A stretch of 64,000 nt of DNA from Ciborinia camelliae (taxonomy: Eukaryota; Ascomycota; Leotiomycetes; Helotiales; Sclerotiniaceae): NCBI GenBank assembly GCA_025890175.1, contig JANPYM010000011.1, positions 85,669-149,668 on the forward strand. The letters are read 5' to 3'. The notes beneath the pieces are model-generated. The model made no database searches, was not told where the DNA came from, and saw nothing but the letters and a program-made list of their open reading frames with translations. Positions 10,864-22,118 of this stretch are shown piece by piece. Both the position numbers and the translations under genes were made by a program. Numbering within the stretch: the first letter of the stretch is position 1; each line of letters opens with the position of its first letter.

Positions 10864-13775
10864 TGGTCCATCGCCTTCCGTCTCGTTGTATGTATCAACC
10901 CTTGATATTCCACACATCAACAAACCGAACTAACTTCGCAGGTTTTATCATCTAAAAAATTGAGGGCTTGATGCGCTTCTAGGTTTCTGGCATTCGTATC
11001 GGTGCGAGATCTTGAGATGACTGCTCTAGGGGTGCTCAATGTGGATTTTGACCACGGATGATATGAGTCTGGATCTTAGGGCTATGGCTATGGCTTTTGG
11101 TATTCGAGGTGTATATGTGTTTTGGTGCAGGTGGGAGGATGACGAAACATGAGGGGCATGAAGCATGGATAATGATGGATGGGAGAGGGAGGATAATGAT
11201 GACGTACACAAGGATTGATGGGAAATAATATTACGGATAATGATTTACATACTCTTCAACGTCCAAAGAGTTTCTGTTCTGGACTCTTTTCTTTACTGAA
11301 CCAAGCAAGTTTCATCGCAGAGTTTGCGTTCCAGATACTAGGTGACAGCTACTATGGCTCTCATCATATGAATAGGAAAATCTGTGAATTTATTATTTAG
11401 TGTGACTAATTGCTAGAACTCAGAATTCGTAAGAAGTCATCCAGAGCGGAGTATGAAGAATATCTTTCGTGGGGGATCGTCGTTAATGACGAGTTGATTT
11501 ATGAAGGAAGGTCGGTAGGTAGATGGGTACGTAGGTAGGTAGGAATATTTACTCTATCTCTATTCTTATATGTATCATGTATCATAGCCTTCCGGTTGAC
11601 AATAAGCTGATCTTCACTTCCCCTCCCTTCCCTTCGCTTTACTCCACTTTCCGGTTGCTTTTAAAAATTAGGTTTAGTTTGGTTATATTTGTACTACCTA
11701 GGTGTATTTATATATATATATATATAGCAAGCAAGCAAGCATGCAAGCAGGGTATCGATATCATAGGTAGGTATTGTAGGGGTGCTATGTATGTACGTAC
11801 GTACGTACTTTATACGAAGGAAAGGAGGCTGGGTATGGAATATGTACCTACCTAGGTAATGTAAGATGTACCTAATGTAAGATGTACCTAATGTAAGATG
11901 TACCTAATGTAAGATGTAATTTAAGATTTTACGTTAAGATAGAGATGGATGTAATACGGAGAGTACCTATGGAGGAAGCGCTATGCCGTGAATCCTGAGG
12001 TTCTTGGGGGATACCTGCCCGTGGGTAGGTAGATAGGTAGGTAGAAATCCTGGTGGATGGGATGGTATGGTGGCGGAATTGAGAAATAACTACCTCCTAC
12101 CTATATCTATACTCCGTACATGGTATTCTATTATATCGTCATCTACTCAGTACCTAACCATAACCATAGGAACGCTGTTTTAATTATCTCCTCCCCATGG
12201 GTTAAAGCAGCAGATCAGATAAGTTAGATGGAATGAATTAACCTTAAGATTACTCATCAGAATACCCAAGGAGATCTTATGATGCCAAAATTTGTAATCT
12301 TACCAGTACATCATACTCCGTGCAACTTTGGACATCGATATCTATCGATATAAATATTCATCTTATTCAGAGATATTCAAAACAAATTAATCTACTTATG
12401 AATGAATGCACGATTGATTTTCAGGTGTCTATCTAGGTAGATACCTAGGTACCTACGAATCAGCATAGCAAGCTCATCTCATACCTTCATCTCAAGCTCG
12501 GGGAACAAAAACACGAGGGGAGGGGTAGTTCATCCCATTCAAATGAAAAACTTGAAAACTTGAAATCATTCAGCCAGCTGCTGTCTCCTTCAAGCTACCA
12601 GACTAGACTAGTGAAGTCAAGACTAGGTATGGATGAAACGAAGGGAAGGAGGATTATTTACTACCTAGCTAGGTAGGCATATTTACTGTACTCATTTTGA
12701 GGAATGGAGTAAGCTCTTGAACATACAGATTTGGAGTCAGATTTGTTTTTCATCGCGTGATTTTGACAAGGAAGAGCAAATCTTTCTTACTATTGCATGT
12801 TGGTTGGGTTGTGTAGGATTGGTTCGATTCGATTGTTCCAATTGAATGGGCTTATTTATGGCCTTCGCGCCTTGTCCAGCAGAAATTTTCATGCTGCTAA
12901 ATATTTACCTGCTATAGGACCAAGTCTAGGATTGATTTTGGGTCTTGATGCTATCATGCTTCAAACAATATTGGGGTTTTTTTATCGCCTATGGAAGGAT
13001 CATGCACTGAAAAATAGGTTATTGGTTCACAATTCAGATGTTCTTGATCTCTAGCCTCTTTTTGAGATTTTCTTGGGATTTTTCAATAATACCTACTAGG
13101 TAAGCTTATTTCATGTAAAGTAAGGGATCCATTGCCGCGGTAGATATCCTCATACCATTCAATAACGTGAAGATGAAACATCAAAAAATCTGGAGCAAGG
13201 CTCGATAGCTTGACCAATGATCTTTATCAGTGTGGGATCAGTGTGGGATTATCTCACCTTGTCAGTATTTTGTGGTGGGTCGTTAAACCCCCTGAATAGT
13301 TGCAATAAATTCCCGGAAAGATCCAATTTTAGGTACAGAAACGCTCGAGCCACTCCACCTACAATCGAACCGCTACAAGTATTGTAGCCTTCACATCATA
13401 TCAATGAGGTCAATATGACAATTTCCAGACCTATTTTCAGTATGTCCATAGCATTTTGGACCCTGGCGTCTTTCCTAAGAACTCCGCTGGTCATCATGGG
13501 CTGGTATATAAAGTATGCCTCTTTTCACTCCTCATCAGCTGCCATTGAAGGTCCGAAGGAGCGTCTAATCCCCCCTCTTACTCCTCATCTCCAGAAAATT
13601 ATGAATTAGTAGACGTGATTTTACTGGCTTTAATACTTGACCACAAGATATAGCAAGGTCAGAAGGACATTCATTCACATCTCTTATTCCTTCATCTCTT
13701 CTACGAAATTACAAATTACCGAGGTCAGAAGCCCATTCATATTACCTATTCTTCGACTGCACAAAAAGGAGATGC
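10864..13775. other. Long intergenic region rich in short GGTA/TACC repeats
   Basis: Nearly 3 kb without a convincing gene. It carries many TACCTACC/GGTAGGTA clusters (about 11515-11545, 11765, 11845, 12015-12045, 12425-12455, 12660-12680), a GTAC run near 11790-11806 and a TA repeat near 11708-11726. An 85-residue frame at 12797-13054 has no family features. Two copies of GGTCAGAAG..CATTCAT occur near 13660 and 13723 upstream of the GH76 gene. Confidence 0.5.
11857..11920. repeat. 16-base tandem repeat, about four copies
   Basis: The unit TAATGTAAGATGTACC is repeated three times without change, followed by a fourth copy that differs only in its last two bases. It lies in the gene-free region between the BTB and GH76 genes. 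Confidence 0.9.
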
Positions 13776-13782
13776 TATAAAG
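13776..13782 (+). promoter_or_regulatory. Candidate TATA box of the GH76 gene
   Basis: TATAAAG lies about 150 bases upstream of the GH76 start codon, a plausible spacing for a fungal TATA box with a short leader. A second TATATAAAG lies further upstream near 13504. Assignment rests on motif and position only. Confidence 0.4.
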
Positions 13783-13834
13783 TAAGCGTGTTTAGTCTTC
13801 AAACACCAGAACTGCTCCAAAATCAACCTACAAC

Positions 13835-13876
13835 TACTGAACTTCACATACTGAACTTCACATACTGAACTTCACA
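13835..13876. repeat. 14-base tandem repeat (x3) in the GH76 leader
   Basis: The unit TACTGAACTTCACA occurs three times without change, about 50 bases upstream of the GH76 start codon and downstream of the candidate TATA box, so it probably lies in the 5' UTR. Confidence 0.9.
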
Positions 13877-13927
13877 TACCCTACCAGCTTCTTGAGTTTC
13901 TGCTTTAAATACTCAGCCGCAAGCAAT

Positions 13928-15240
13928 ATGCAATTCTCTCTTCGCCAGATTTTGGCTTCACTCTTTGCTGTAGCCTTCACTTCTTCAATTGTGGATGCTA
14001 TTCCAACAAAAATTCAACGGGATGTCACTTCATTAGTGGACAGGGCCACGGAGTTGACACGCAGTGACTACCAAACTGCGGCTTTAAACGCTATCAACAC
14101 CCTTCAAAAGAACTACTGGAACGCAAATGCAGGACTCTGGGGACAAACCGATAGCTCCGGAAAATTCAATGACCACTGGTGGAATAGTGCAAATATTCTT
14201 ACGATGATGGCCGATTATTATGAGAAGTTCCCGACCACAGCAACATGGATGCCAGCTCTCTTTGCGACAGTTTTAACCAACGCCCCAGCATTCGCTTATC
14301 ATAATTTTATTAATGACTACTATGATGATGAACTCTGGTGGGTTTTGGCTTGGATTCAGGTTTATGATGCTACGGGAAATGTCACATATCTTAACACCGC
14401 TGCTCAAATCTACGAGGACCCAAAATCTGTTTGGGGCAATACTCCTTGTGGAGGTTTATGGTGAGTCACGTCTATCAATTCACATCCATTCACTCCTTGG
14501 AACAATACCATATGATGAACGCATAGAAATCCATCACATGTGACTAATCCAAACAATCCAGGTGGGACAAAGCCCATACAGGTGTCAACAGCGTTGAAAA
14601 TGAACTCTACCTCACCGCAAGTACCAAACTCGGCAACCGCCTCCCTGATAAGAAAGACTCTACAGGTGGGGGATATTATTTTGACCAAGGCCTCCTTGCA
14701 TATGCATTCCTCATCACCAATCCCACCACCACGATGAACCCAACTACACATCTCTTCAACGATGGACTTTCCTTATCCACATGCAAGAACAACGGCGCAG
14801 TCATCTTCACCTACAACCAAGGGATCATCCTCTCGGGTCTCACCGAACTTACCTGGTCAACTGCCAATCACGATTACACGGCACTCGCGATCCAAATTGC
14901 CAACTCGGTCATCGCCACGATGACGACATCGGCGGGGATCCTCCGCGAACCCGCCTGCGAACCCAACTCCTGCGATGGCGACGAACAGCAATTCAAAGGC
15001 GTCTTCACGCGCAACCTGGCTTTCCTAGTGAATCGCGCCACGGGCGTGGATGCACAGACCCTGACTAATTATCGCACCTTCTTGGCCAATAATGCAAATA
15101 GTATTATTAAGAGCGATACTAGCTCGAGTGGTCTCTTGGGCTTGGTTTGGAGCGGTGCGAGTAATCCGGTTTATTCTTTGGAGACGGATGGGAGTGCGTT
15201 GGATACGCTTGTTGGCGCTGCGATTACGGCTTTGAGTTAG
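13928..15240 (+). CDS. Secreted glycoside hydrolase family 76 (alpha-1,6-mannanase type)
   Basis: Model: exon 1 13928-14460, intron 14461-14561 (GTGAGT...TGACTAAT...CCAG), exon 2 14562-15240; about 403 aa. The start is the ATG of MQFSLRQILASLFAVAF, a clear signal peptide ending near VDA; no C-terminal GPI signal is obvious. GH76 features are YWNANAGLW, FNDHWWNSANILTMMADYYEKFP, YYDDELWWVLAWIQVYDATGN with the catalytic Asp pair (about 133-134), CGGLWWDKAHTGVNSVENELYLTAS across the splice, and CKNNGAVIFTYNQGIILSGLTEL. GH76 enzymes cleave alpha-1,6-mannan; fungal members act on cell-wall mannoprotein (Dfg5/Dcw1 type) or on external mannan. Absence of a GPI tail suggests a free secreted enzyme. 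Confidence 0.92.
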
Positions 15241-18200
15241 GGAGATGGGGATGGGATGGGGAGGTGGTGGGAGGGGGGTATGGAAGGAGTACTTTGAGAT
15301 CATGTTCGTTGGGTGGAAATCAGGGATGGATGGATGGAGTAGGTGAGGAGGTAATGTATCCATGAACCCCACCAACGCCTTTTCAATTTCAATTTCTTGT
15401 TTTTTTTTCATTGGCTATTATGTTATGATATTGGCGTTGGGGTCTGGGGTTTTTGGGAGGGAAGGGAATGAATTTGGGGAATAATCTTGAATGCGGAAAA
15501 CATTCGGTGGAATAATTAGGATTTTCTCGGGTTTTTTGAATGAAAAAAAAAACAGTACCAACTAGGCAGGCAGGCAGGCAAGAAAGGGAGGGAGTTGAAT
15601 AATTTTTGATAATGATGATGATGATGATGATGACTTGAGAGTTGGGTGGTTACATACTAGGATATTTGGGTGTTTGGTATTCCGACTGGATTGGATTGGA
15701 TGGGTGGGAAGTTTCAATTGGTTGGGTAACTATCTACCTACCTAGTATGTTGGCCGCTCTTTTAGGTACTAGGTAATCAATCTTAGTTGAGTTTCTTTGG
15801 TTTGAGTTGCTTAATGCTTTGGTGAAGTTTATGCATTTTTATTTTATTTTGTGATATTTTTTTGAATGCTGGTAGGTGGGTGGATGGATGGGTGGATGGA
15901 TTATTGTTTAAAAGAGGAGTTATGTAGGTAGATGGATAGGTAGATAGATATCTAGGTGGGCAGGCAAGTAAGGAAGGAAGGGTGGATGGATGGAGATCTT
16001 AAATGGGTAGGACATAGGTAGTCTAGTCTCTGGAGATATTTAGGATAGTATGGTATGGTCTTTGTTATTCTTCATTCAGATAATCATTTATATGAAGAAT
16101 GAAGAATATATTTTCAAAGTTGAAATTCTTGAGATTGGGAATGGGCATGGGAAGCTTTTACTAGTAGGTTGATTGTCATGTTAAAAGAAAGATATGATAG
16201 GATAGGATTTGATAGGAATTATATATATGGTTTTTTTTTGTTGGTAGTGATAGTTATGTTGGTGATTGGAGTTCGAATTGTAATTAGATTCAAATCAGAT
16301 AATATCTCGATGAAGCTCGAGCATAATACTATATCCCCCCCCCTTCCCCCTTCCCCTTCCATCAATTTCTGCAAGAAATCTTCTCAATAATCGAAAGAAA
16401 GAAATACTCTTTCCCAACCCAGTCCTCGCCTATCCATCCACACACTCACCTAATAACCATTGATTAAAAATTCAAGACTCCAATATCAAATTCCCATTCC
16501 ATCATGCCGATTCACTTGGACGAGATCCAATGCTGCATTTTCATCATGGAACGCCTAAAGTGTTCTTGTTTCCGGATTCTTTTCGTTGCCATGGAGGAGA
16601 TATGATATCGAAGGGATGTTTATGATGTTCTGATTTTGATTCGATACCTAGGAATGAAAATGGAAAAGAATTTTCCAATATCCTGTCCTGTCCTGTTCTA
16701 CGGATCGATCTGGGAATTATAGATTTTGGGTTGTGTTGGAGTTGGAGTTGAAGTCAAACAGAAAAAGTAAAAGAGAGAAAATTCCTGGTGAGATTTCCTG
16801 GGTACCTTGATATATGTATACTAAATATCGATAAATGATAATAATCATCTTCACTTCAACCCCAACAGATATCTGTCTCCCTAGAATATGCCCTCGGGAA
16901 TTATATTAAAAAAATTATTATATACAGCACCAACACCATCTTCAACCTTTTCGCATAATATTTTATCATCCAGTAAACTGAGATCAAGATTATATAAGAT
17001 TACTATTTTATAAAGTCCATACTATATACAACTCTGTCTGTAATTTGACGATGCAGCGATGGTATGGGCATTTCCATAGCAGGTAGGTAGGTAATCATAT
17101 CTTTAAGTACTCCAAGAAACTTTCTATAGGATCCGGAGTGTTTGTATGCACGTAGAAGGAGGTGAGGTCTTTGTATAAAAGGAAATGGAAATTTTAATAT
17201 CGTTCCTATCTTTTTTAAGTTTGAATTCGAGCTGGTTGAGAAAATAGGGTTGTTTTGCTTAACAAACAAAAATAATAATCAAAGGTGGAAATGGTCTAAC
17301 ATTGCAAAAGAAATCCCCATCGAGGAAACCATCCCATATGAATCTACGAATATAAGGTTTCCAAAGAATTCTAATCCTCATCCCCATCAACATTTCTCAA
17401 TCATCCCCACGCGAGCCAACAACCAAGAAACCTCGCGATAAAAGCCCGTCATCATTTCCACTTGGATGATTTTTCTCTCGTGCATTATATACCAAATCTA
17501 TCCAAACATATTGGATATCAAACCAACCGTCGAGCTTCCCGCAATGCGAAATCACCATTTATGATTTTATAATGTCACGACAGACTACTGTGTTACATTA
17601 TGGTTTGTAGGAACGAGGCTGAAGCTGCAGCTGATCAATATGTTCCGGTTCCACGAGTAAACTACCCGTAGGTTTTCATTCATACATAATCCGACCTCAT
17701 TCGTTCGCGAATATCTACTACCTCCCTTAGGTACTCAATTTAAATACGATAATTGGTAAGTCTGGTTTGTTTGTGAAAGGTCCGCGGGCTTCCTCAGCAC
17801 ATAGCCTTATCATACATTCGAATGAGCAGAAGTTCTGTAGAACAACTCCAACCGAACCCCTTAAAACCTCAAATACCAGTAATTCTTACGAATTTTGGCG
17901 ATTAAAAAAAAGTACACATATAATTAATAAAATACCCAAAAGTTGAAAAAATCAATCGATATTCATAATTCCGCGATTAAAAAAAAGATCCTCAAGCCGA
18001 ACATCCTATAATGGATTAGCGGCATTGGATCGCGGCGGTGAACTGAACTTCAATCATGTAATTCAATTGGGACCATCAATCCTCATTCCTCATTCTTACC
18101 AGTACGTACCTACCTACCCACCTTACCTTACCTACCTCCCTACGTACATGACATCCCTCGAGGCATATTTCAACCAAAGCCAAACCCGAGAATAAAGAAG

Positions 18201-18338
18201 TTATAATTCAATTGATCCAACATTCCTTTCGCTACAATAAGGTACCTACCTAAGAATTGACGTGAAACCTGGGTAATTAACGTATATTTTCCCCGCAACT
18301 CCACCCAGCTTTCGCAATCGCAATTCGCAATCCCAATT
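15241..18338. other. Long intergenic region with microsatellites
   Basis: About 3.1 kb without a supported gene. It holds (GAT)n at about 15613-15635, several GGAT/GGTA runs (about 15700-15980), further TACC clusters at about 17080 and 18100-18145, and two copies of GCGATTAAAAAAAAG (about 17899 and 17971). The last few hundred bases should contain the promoter of the reductase gene. Confidence 0.5.
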
Positions 18339-19528
18339 ATGTCTTCTACACCTACATCAGATATGACCATGTCGTCCAAAGAGAAAGAAAATGGAGGACT
18401 TACACTTGCTATTATCGGTTGTGGTACGTATTTTTCGCATCTTCCTTCATCTCAATTCTACCACTCCCATCCAAACATTCCGCTACGTTGAGTTACGTTA
18501 CGTTACGCCGTGTAACATGACCATAACACGAGTCATGTATGGATGGATGGCACGACCGTCCCAGCAAACAAATCACCTGACCTACGCACCCTCAATCTAG
18601 GTACGATGGGAACATCGATCCTCACAGGAATCTTCAACGCGAAATCCAAAGGAGCAGCGACGGATTCCAACATCAACAAATTCATCGCCACGGTACACAG
18701 CATGACATCGATGGAGCGACTGCGCAAGAAATTTCACTCCCGGGAATCACGTGTGCACATCCTGGTTGGAAACGACGGGGTCCTCCAGGCGATGCAAAAA
18801 GCCGATATCATCCTCCTGGCATGTAAACCATACATGATCGAAGGAGTACTCGGGATATCCGGAGCGCGAGAAGCGCTTGCGGGAAAACTGGTCATTAGTG
18901 TAGCGGTGGGAACGTCGGTGGGGAAAATGGGCGCGGCGCTCGGGATGGGAGAGAAGGAAAAGGCGAAGGAGAAGGAGAGAGGGGAGGGGAGGGAAATCAC
19001 GATCGTGAGAGCGATGCCGAATCTCGCGGCGAGTTTTGGAGAATCGAATACCGTGGTGGAGATTAATCCGTCGGAGCCTCTGGGCACGCAGAATAAAAAT
19101 ATCGTGCGGTATATTTTTGGATGTGTCGGATCGATTGTGGAGGTTGGGCCGGCGCAATATGACGCCGCCAGTGTGTTGGCGGCGGCGAGTCTGGCGTTTT
19201 TGACGGTGGCGATTGATGGGATTTGGATGGAGGGGTTAAGGAGGGAATTAAGAGGAGTGAGGGGAGGGATATCTTGGTGAGAAGTTTGAAGGGGTTGGTG
19301 GGGTTGTTGGAGGGAAAGGGAGGGGATGAGATGGATGGGAATGGGGGTGGGAAGGAGGGGAGTGGGAAGGGGAAGGGAAAAACGAGGACGGGTGATGAAA
19401 TTCGTGAACAGTTTAGTAGTCCGAGGGGAACGACGATTGAGGGGTTGGTGGGTTTAGAGGAGGATAGGGTTCGGTATGCTTATTGTCGGAGTGTGATGAG
19501 AGCGACTAAGAGAAGTTTGGAGATGTAG
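18339..19528 (+). pseudogene. Pyrroline-5-carboxylate reductase-like gene, copy 1 (frameshifted; probably an assembly duplicate)
   Basis: Exon 1 (18339-18423) encodes MSSTPTSDMTMSSKEKENGG followed by LTLAIIGCG; intron 18424-18600 (GTACGT...CTAG); exon 2 starts at 18601 and completes the dinucleotide-binding motif GCGTMG. At 19222-19224 this copy has three T where copy 2 has four, so the frame breaks after AIDGI and stops at 19280. Only this copy has exon 1. Because the sequence from 18431 onward recurs after the N-gap and is otherwise the same wherever I compared it, I read the frameshift as a contig-end sequencing error, not a biological mutation. The true gene is probably exon 1 here joined to exon 2 of copy 2. 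Confidence 0.8.
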
Positions 19529-20210
19529 ATTTAGATTTAGATTATTAGTATTCTAGAGATAGGTAAGAATTACGTTCTATCACTATCTTTTATATGTTAT
19601 CTTCGACAAGCAAGATTGCGTAGAAGTATTTTGATATCATAGTGAATGTATTATCCAAGCTCATCATAGAAAATAAGGTTTGGGGTGGTTTCCACGAGGT
19701 ATTTATATCCCAAGATAGGTAGCGTCTACATAAGTCTCAATATATATATACCTATATATAACCAACAACATACATCCCAGCCCAAGCCAAAAGAGTACCT
19801 CCTTAGTATGCACCACACAACTAGTTTAGATAAAAGTATGGATTTTAGATGAGATGAGGTGAGACGAAAGTAATGATCTCAGGATATCTACTGTATCTAT
19901 ATACCTACGTAGATACTTATATAATTACCTAACCAACCTCTCTTACCAACGCGGCCGGCCCAAGAATCGAATCTCACCGTACCGTCGAACGATCGAACGG
20001 TCGAACCCTACTCCTTCCTACTCCTCCCTACCCATCCATCCATGCATCCATGTCGTACCTATCACCCGCTTAGATTTATAGCCCGCCTTCTTTCCCGGTT
20101 TCCTTTCCAGTTCTTTTTCTTCCTGTTCTTCATTTTCATTCCCCGTCTCACATCCCATCACATCCAAGAGTCCAGTCCCAAAATCATTATTATATATTTC
20201 ATTCTCATTC
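18431..20210. repeat. First copy of a 1.78-kb duplicated segment
   Basis: This segment corresponds to 20221-22001 with an offset of 1790 bases before the T-run difference at 19222 and 1791 after it. It runs exactly up to the N-gap, and the second copy begins exactly after the gap. It covers most of the reductase intron, exon 2 and about 680 bases of 3' flank. Confidence 0.9.
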
Positions 20211-20220
20211 NNNNNNNNNN
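20211..20220. other. Assembly gap (10 N) between overlapping contig ends
   Basis: Ten Ns lie exactly between the two copies of the duplicated segment. The bases before the gap (ending CATTCTCATTC) match the bases just before the (CTAC)29 microsatellite in copy 2, so the left contig probably stopped at the microsatellite. Confidence 0.95.
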
Positions 20221-22001
20221 TTTTTCGCATCTTCCTTCATCTCAATTCTACCACTCCCATCCAAACATTCCGCTACGTTGAGTTACGTTACGTTACGCCG
20301 TGTAACATGACCATAACACGAGTCATGTATGGATGGATGGCACGACCGTCCCAGCAAACAAATCACCTGACCTACGCACCCTCAATCTAGGTACGATGGG
20401 AACATCGATCCTCACAGGAATCTTCAACGCGAAATCCAAAGGAGCAGCGACGGATTCCAACATCAACAAATTCATCGCCACGGTACACAGCATGACATCG
20501 ATGGAGCGACTGCGCAAGAAATTTCACTCCCGGGAATCACGTGTGCACATCCTGGTTGGAAACGACGGGGTCCTCCAGGCGATGCAAAAAGCCGATATCA
20601 TCCTCCTGGCATGTAAACCATACATGATCGAAGGAGTACTCGGGATATCCGGAGCGCGAGAAGCGCTTGCGGGAAAACTGGTCATTAGTGTAGCGGTGGG
20701 AACGTCGGTGGGGAAAATGGGCGCGGCGCTCGGGATGGGAGAGAAGGAAAAGGCGAAGGAGAAGGAGAGAGGGGAGGGGAGGGAAATCACGATCGTGAGA
20801 GCGATGCCGAATCTCGCGGCGAGTTTTGGAGAATCGAATACCGTGGTGGAGATTAATCCGTCGGAGCCTCTGGGCACGCAGAATAAAAATATCGTGCGGT
20901 ATATTTTTGGATGTGTCGGATCGATTGTGGAGGTTGGGCCGGCGCAATATGACGCCGCCAGTGTGTTGGCGGCGGCGAGTCTGGCGTTTTTGACGGTGGC
21001 GATTGATGGGATTTTGGATGGAGGGGTTAAGGAGGGAATTAAGAGGAGTGAGGGGAGGGATATCTTGGTGAGAAGTTTGAAGGGGTTGGTGGGGTTGTTG
21101 GAGGGAAAGGGAGGGGATGAGATGGATGGGAATGGGGGTGGGAAGGAGGGGAGTGGGAAGGGGAAGGGAAAAACGAGGACGGGTGATGAAATTCGTGAAC
21201 AGTTTAGTAGTCCGAGGGGAACGACGATTGAGGGGTTGGTGGGTTTAGAGGAGGATAGGGTTCGGTATGCTTATTGTCGGAGTGTGATGAGAGCGACTAA
21301 GAGAAGTTTGGAGATGTAGATTTAGATTTAGATTATTAGTATTCTAGAGATAGGTAAGAATTACGTTCTATCACTATCTTTTATATGTTATCTTCGACAA
21401 GCAAGATTGCGTAGAAGTATTTTGATATCATAGTGAATGTATTATCCAAGCTCATCATAGAAAATAAGGTTTGGGGTGGTTTCCACGAGGTATTTATATC
21501 CCAAGATAGGTAGCGTCTACATAAGTCTCAATATATATATACCTATATATAACCAACAACATACATCCCAGCCCAAGCCAAAAGAGTACCTCCTTAGTAT
21601 GCACCACACAACTAGTTTAGATAAAAGTATGGATTTTAGATGAGATGAGGTGAGACGAAAGTAATGATCTCAGGATATCTACTGTATCTATATACCTACG
21701 TAGATACTTATATAATTACCTAACCAACCTCTCTTACCAACGCGGCCGGCCCAAGAATCGAATCTCACCGTACCGTCGAACGATCGAACGGTCGAACCCT
21801 ACTCCTTCCTACTCCTCCCTACCCATCCATCCATGCATCCATGTCGTACCTATCACCCGCTTAGATTTATAGCCCGCCTTCTTTCCCGGTTTCCTTTCCA
21901 GTTCTTTTTCTTCCTGTTCTTCATTTTCATTCCCCGTCTCACATCCCATCACATCCAAGAGTCCAGTCCCAAAATCATTATTATATATTTCATTCTCATT
22001 C
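20221..22001. repeat. Second copy of the 1.78-kb duplicated segment
   Basis: Same as 18431-20210 except for one extra T at 21012-21015. This copy continues into the microsatellite, so the right-hand contig reads through the point where the left-hand one ended. Confidence 0.9.
20391..21319 (+). CDS. Pyrroline-5-carboxylate reductase-like protein, exon 2 (intact frame)
   Basis: This is the intact reading of the reductase exon; with exon 1 at 18339-18423 the protein would be about 337 aa. An N-terminal Rossmann fold (AIIGCGTMG, about 24-32) binds NAD(P)H. KADIILLACKPYMIEGVL and VRAMPNLAASFGES are P5CR hallmarks (the latter matches the MPN-P/T-A motif), and SSPRGTTIEGLVGLEEDRVR matches the C-terminal signature region. 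P5CR makes proline from pyrroline-5-carboxylate. The usual SGSGPAF near the dimer/substrate site reads AAASLAF here, and Lys/Glu- and Gly/Lys-rich inserts are present, so this is a divergent member. It may be a secondary reductase and not the main proline enzyme. An in-frame ATG at 20333 lies in the intron and should not be used. Confidence 0.85.
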
Positions 22002-22002
22002 C

Positions 22003-22118
22003 CTACCTACCTACCTACCTACCTACCTACCTACCTACCTACCTACCTACCTACCTACCTACCTACCTACCTACCTACCTACCTACCTACCTACCTACCT
22101 ACCTACCTACCTACCTAC
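22003..22118. repeat. (CTAC)29 microsatellite
   Basis: Twenty-nine uninterrupted copies of CTAC (116 bases). It starts where copy 1 of the duplicated segment ends at the N-gap, so it probably caused the assembly break. The unit is the same tetranucleotide that recurs in short clusters across the intergenic DNA of the window. Confidence 0.97.

Noticed and set aside
12797..13054. 85-residue plus-strand frame with a hydrophobic middle
   Set aside because: No neighbouring splice extension, no motif, and it begins with a non-ATG-supported context in a repeat-rich region.
19950..20010. tRNA-like B-box in GGTCGAACCCTA
   Set aside because: The sequence comes from short CGAACGATCGAACGGTCGAA repeats; no acceptor stem, D-arm or anticodon arm can be folded around it.
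20391..21319. A genuine second P5CR paralogue from tandem duplication
   Set aside because: The copies differ by one base in a homopolymer, the second starts exactly after the N-gap and lacks exon 1; an unmerged contig overlap explains all of this.
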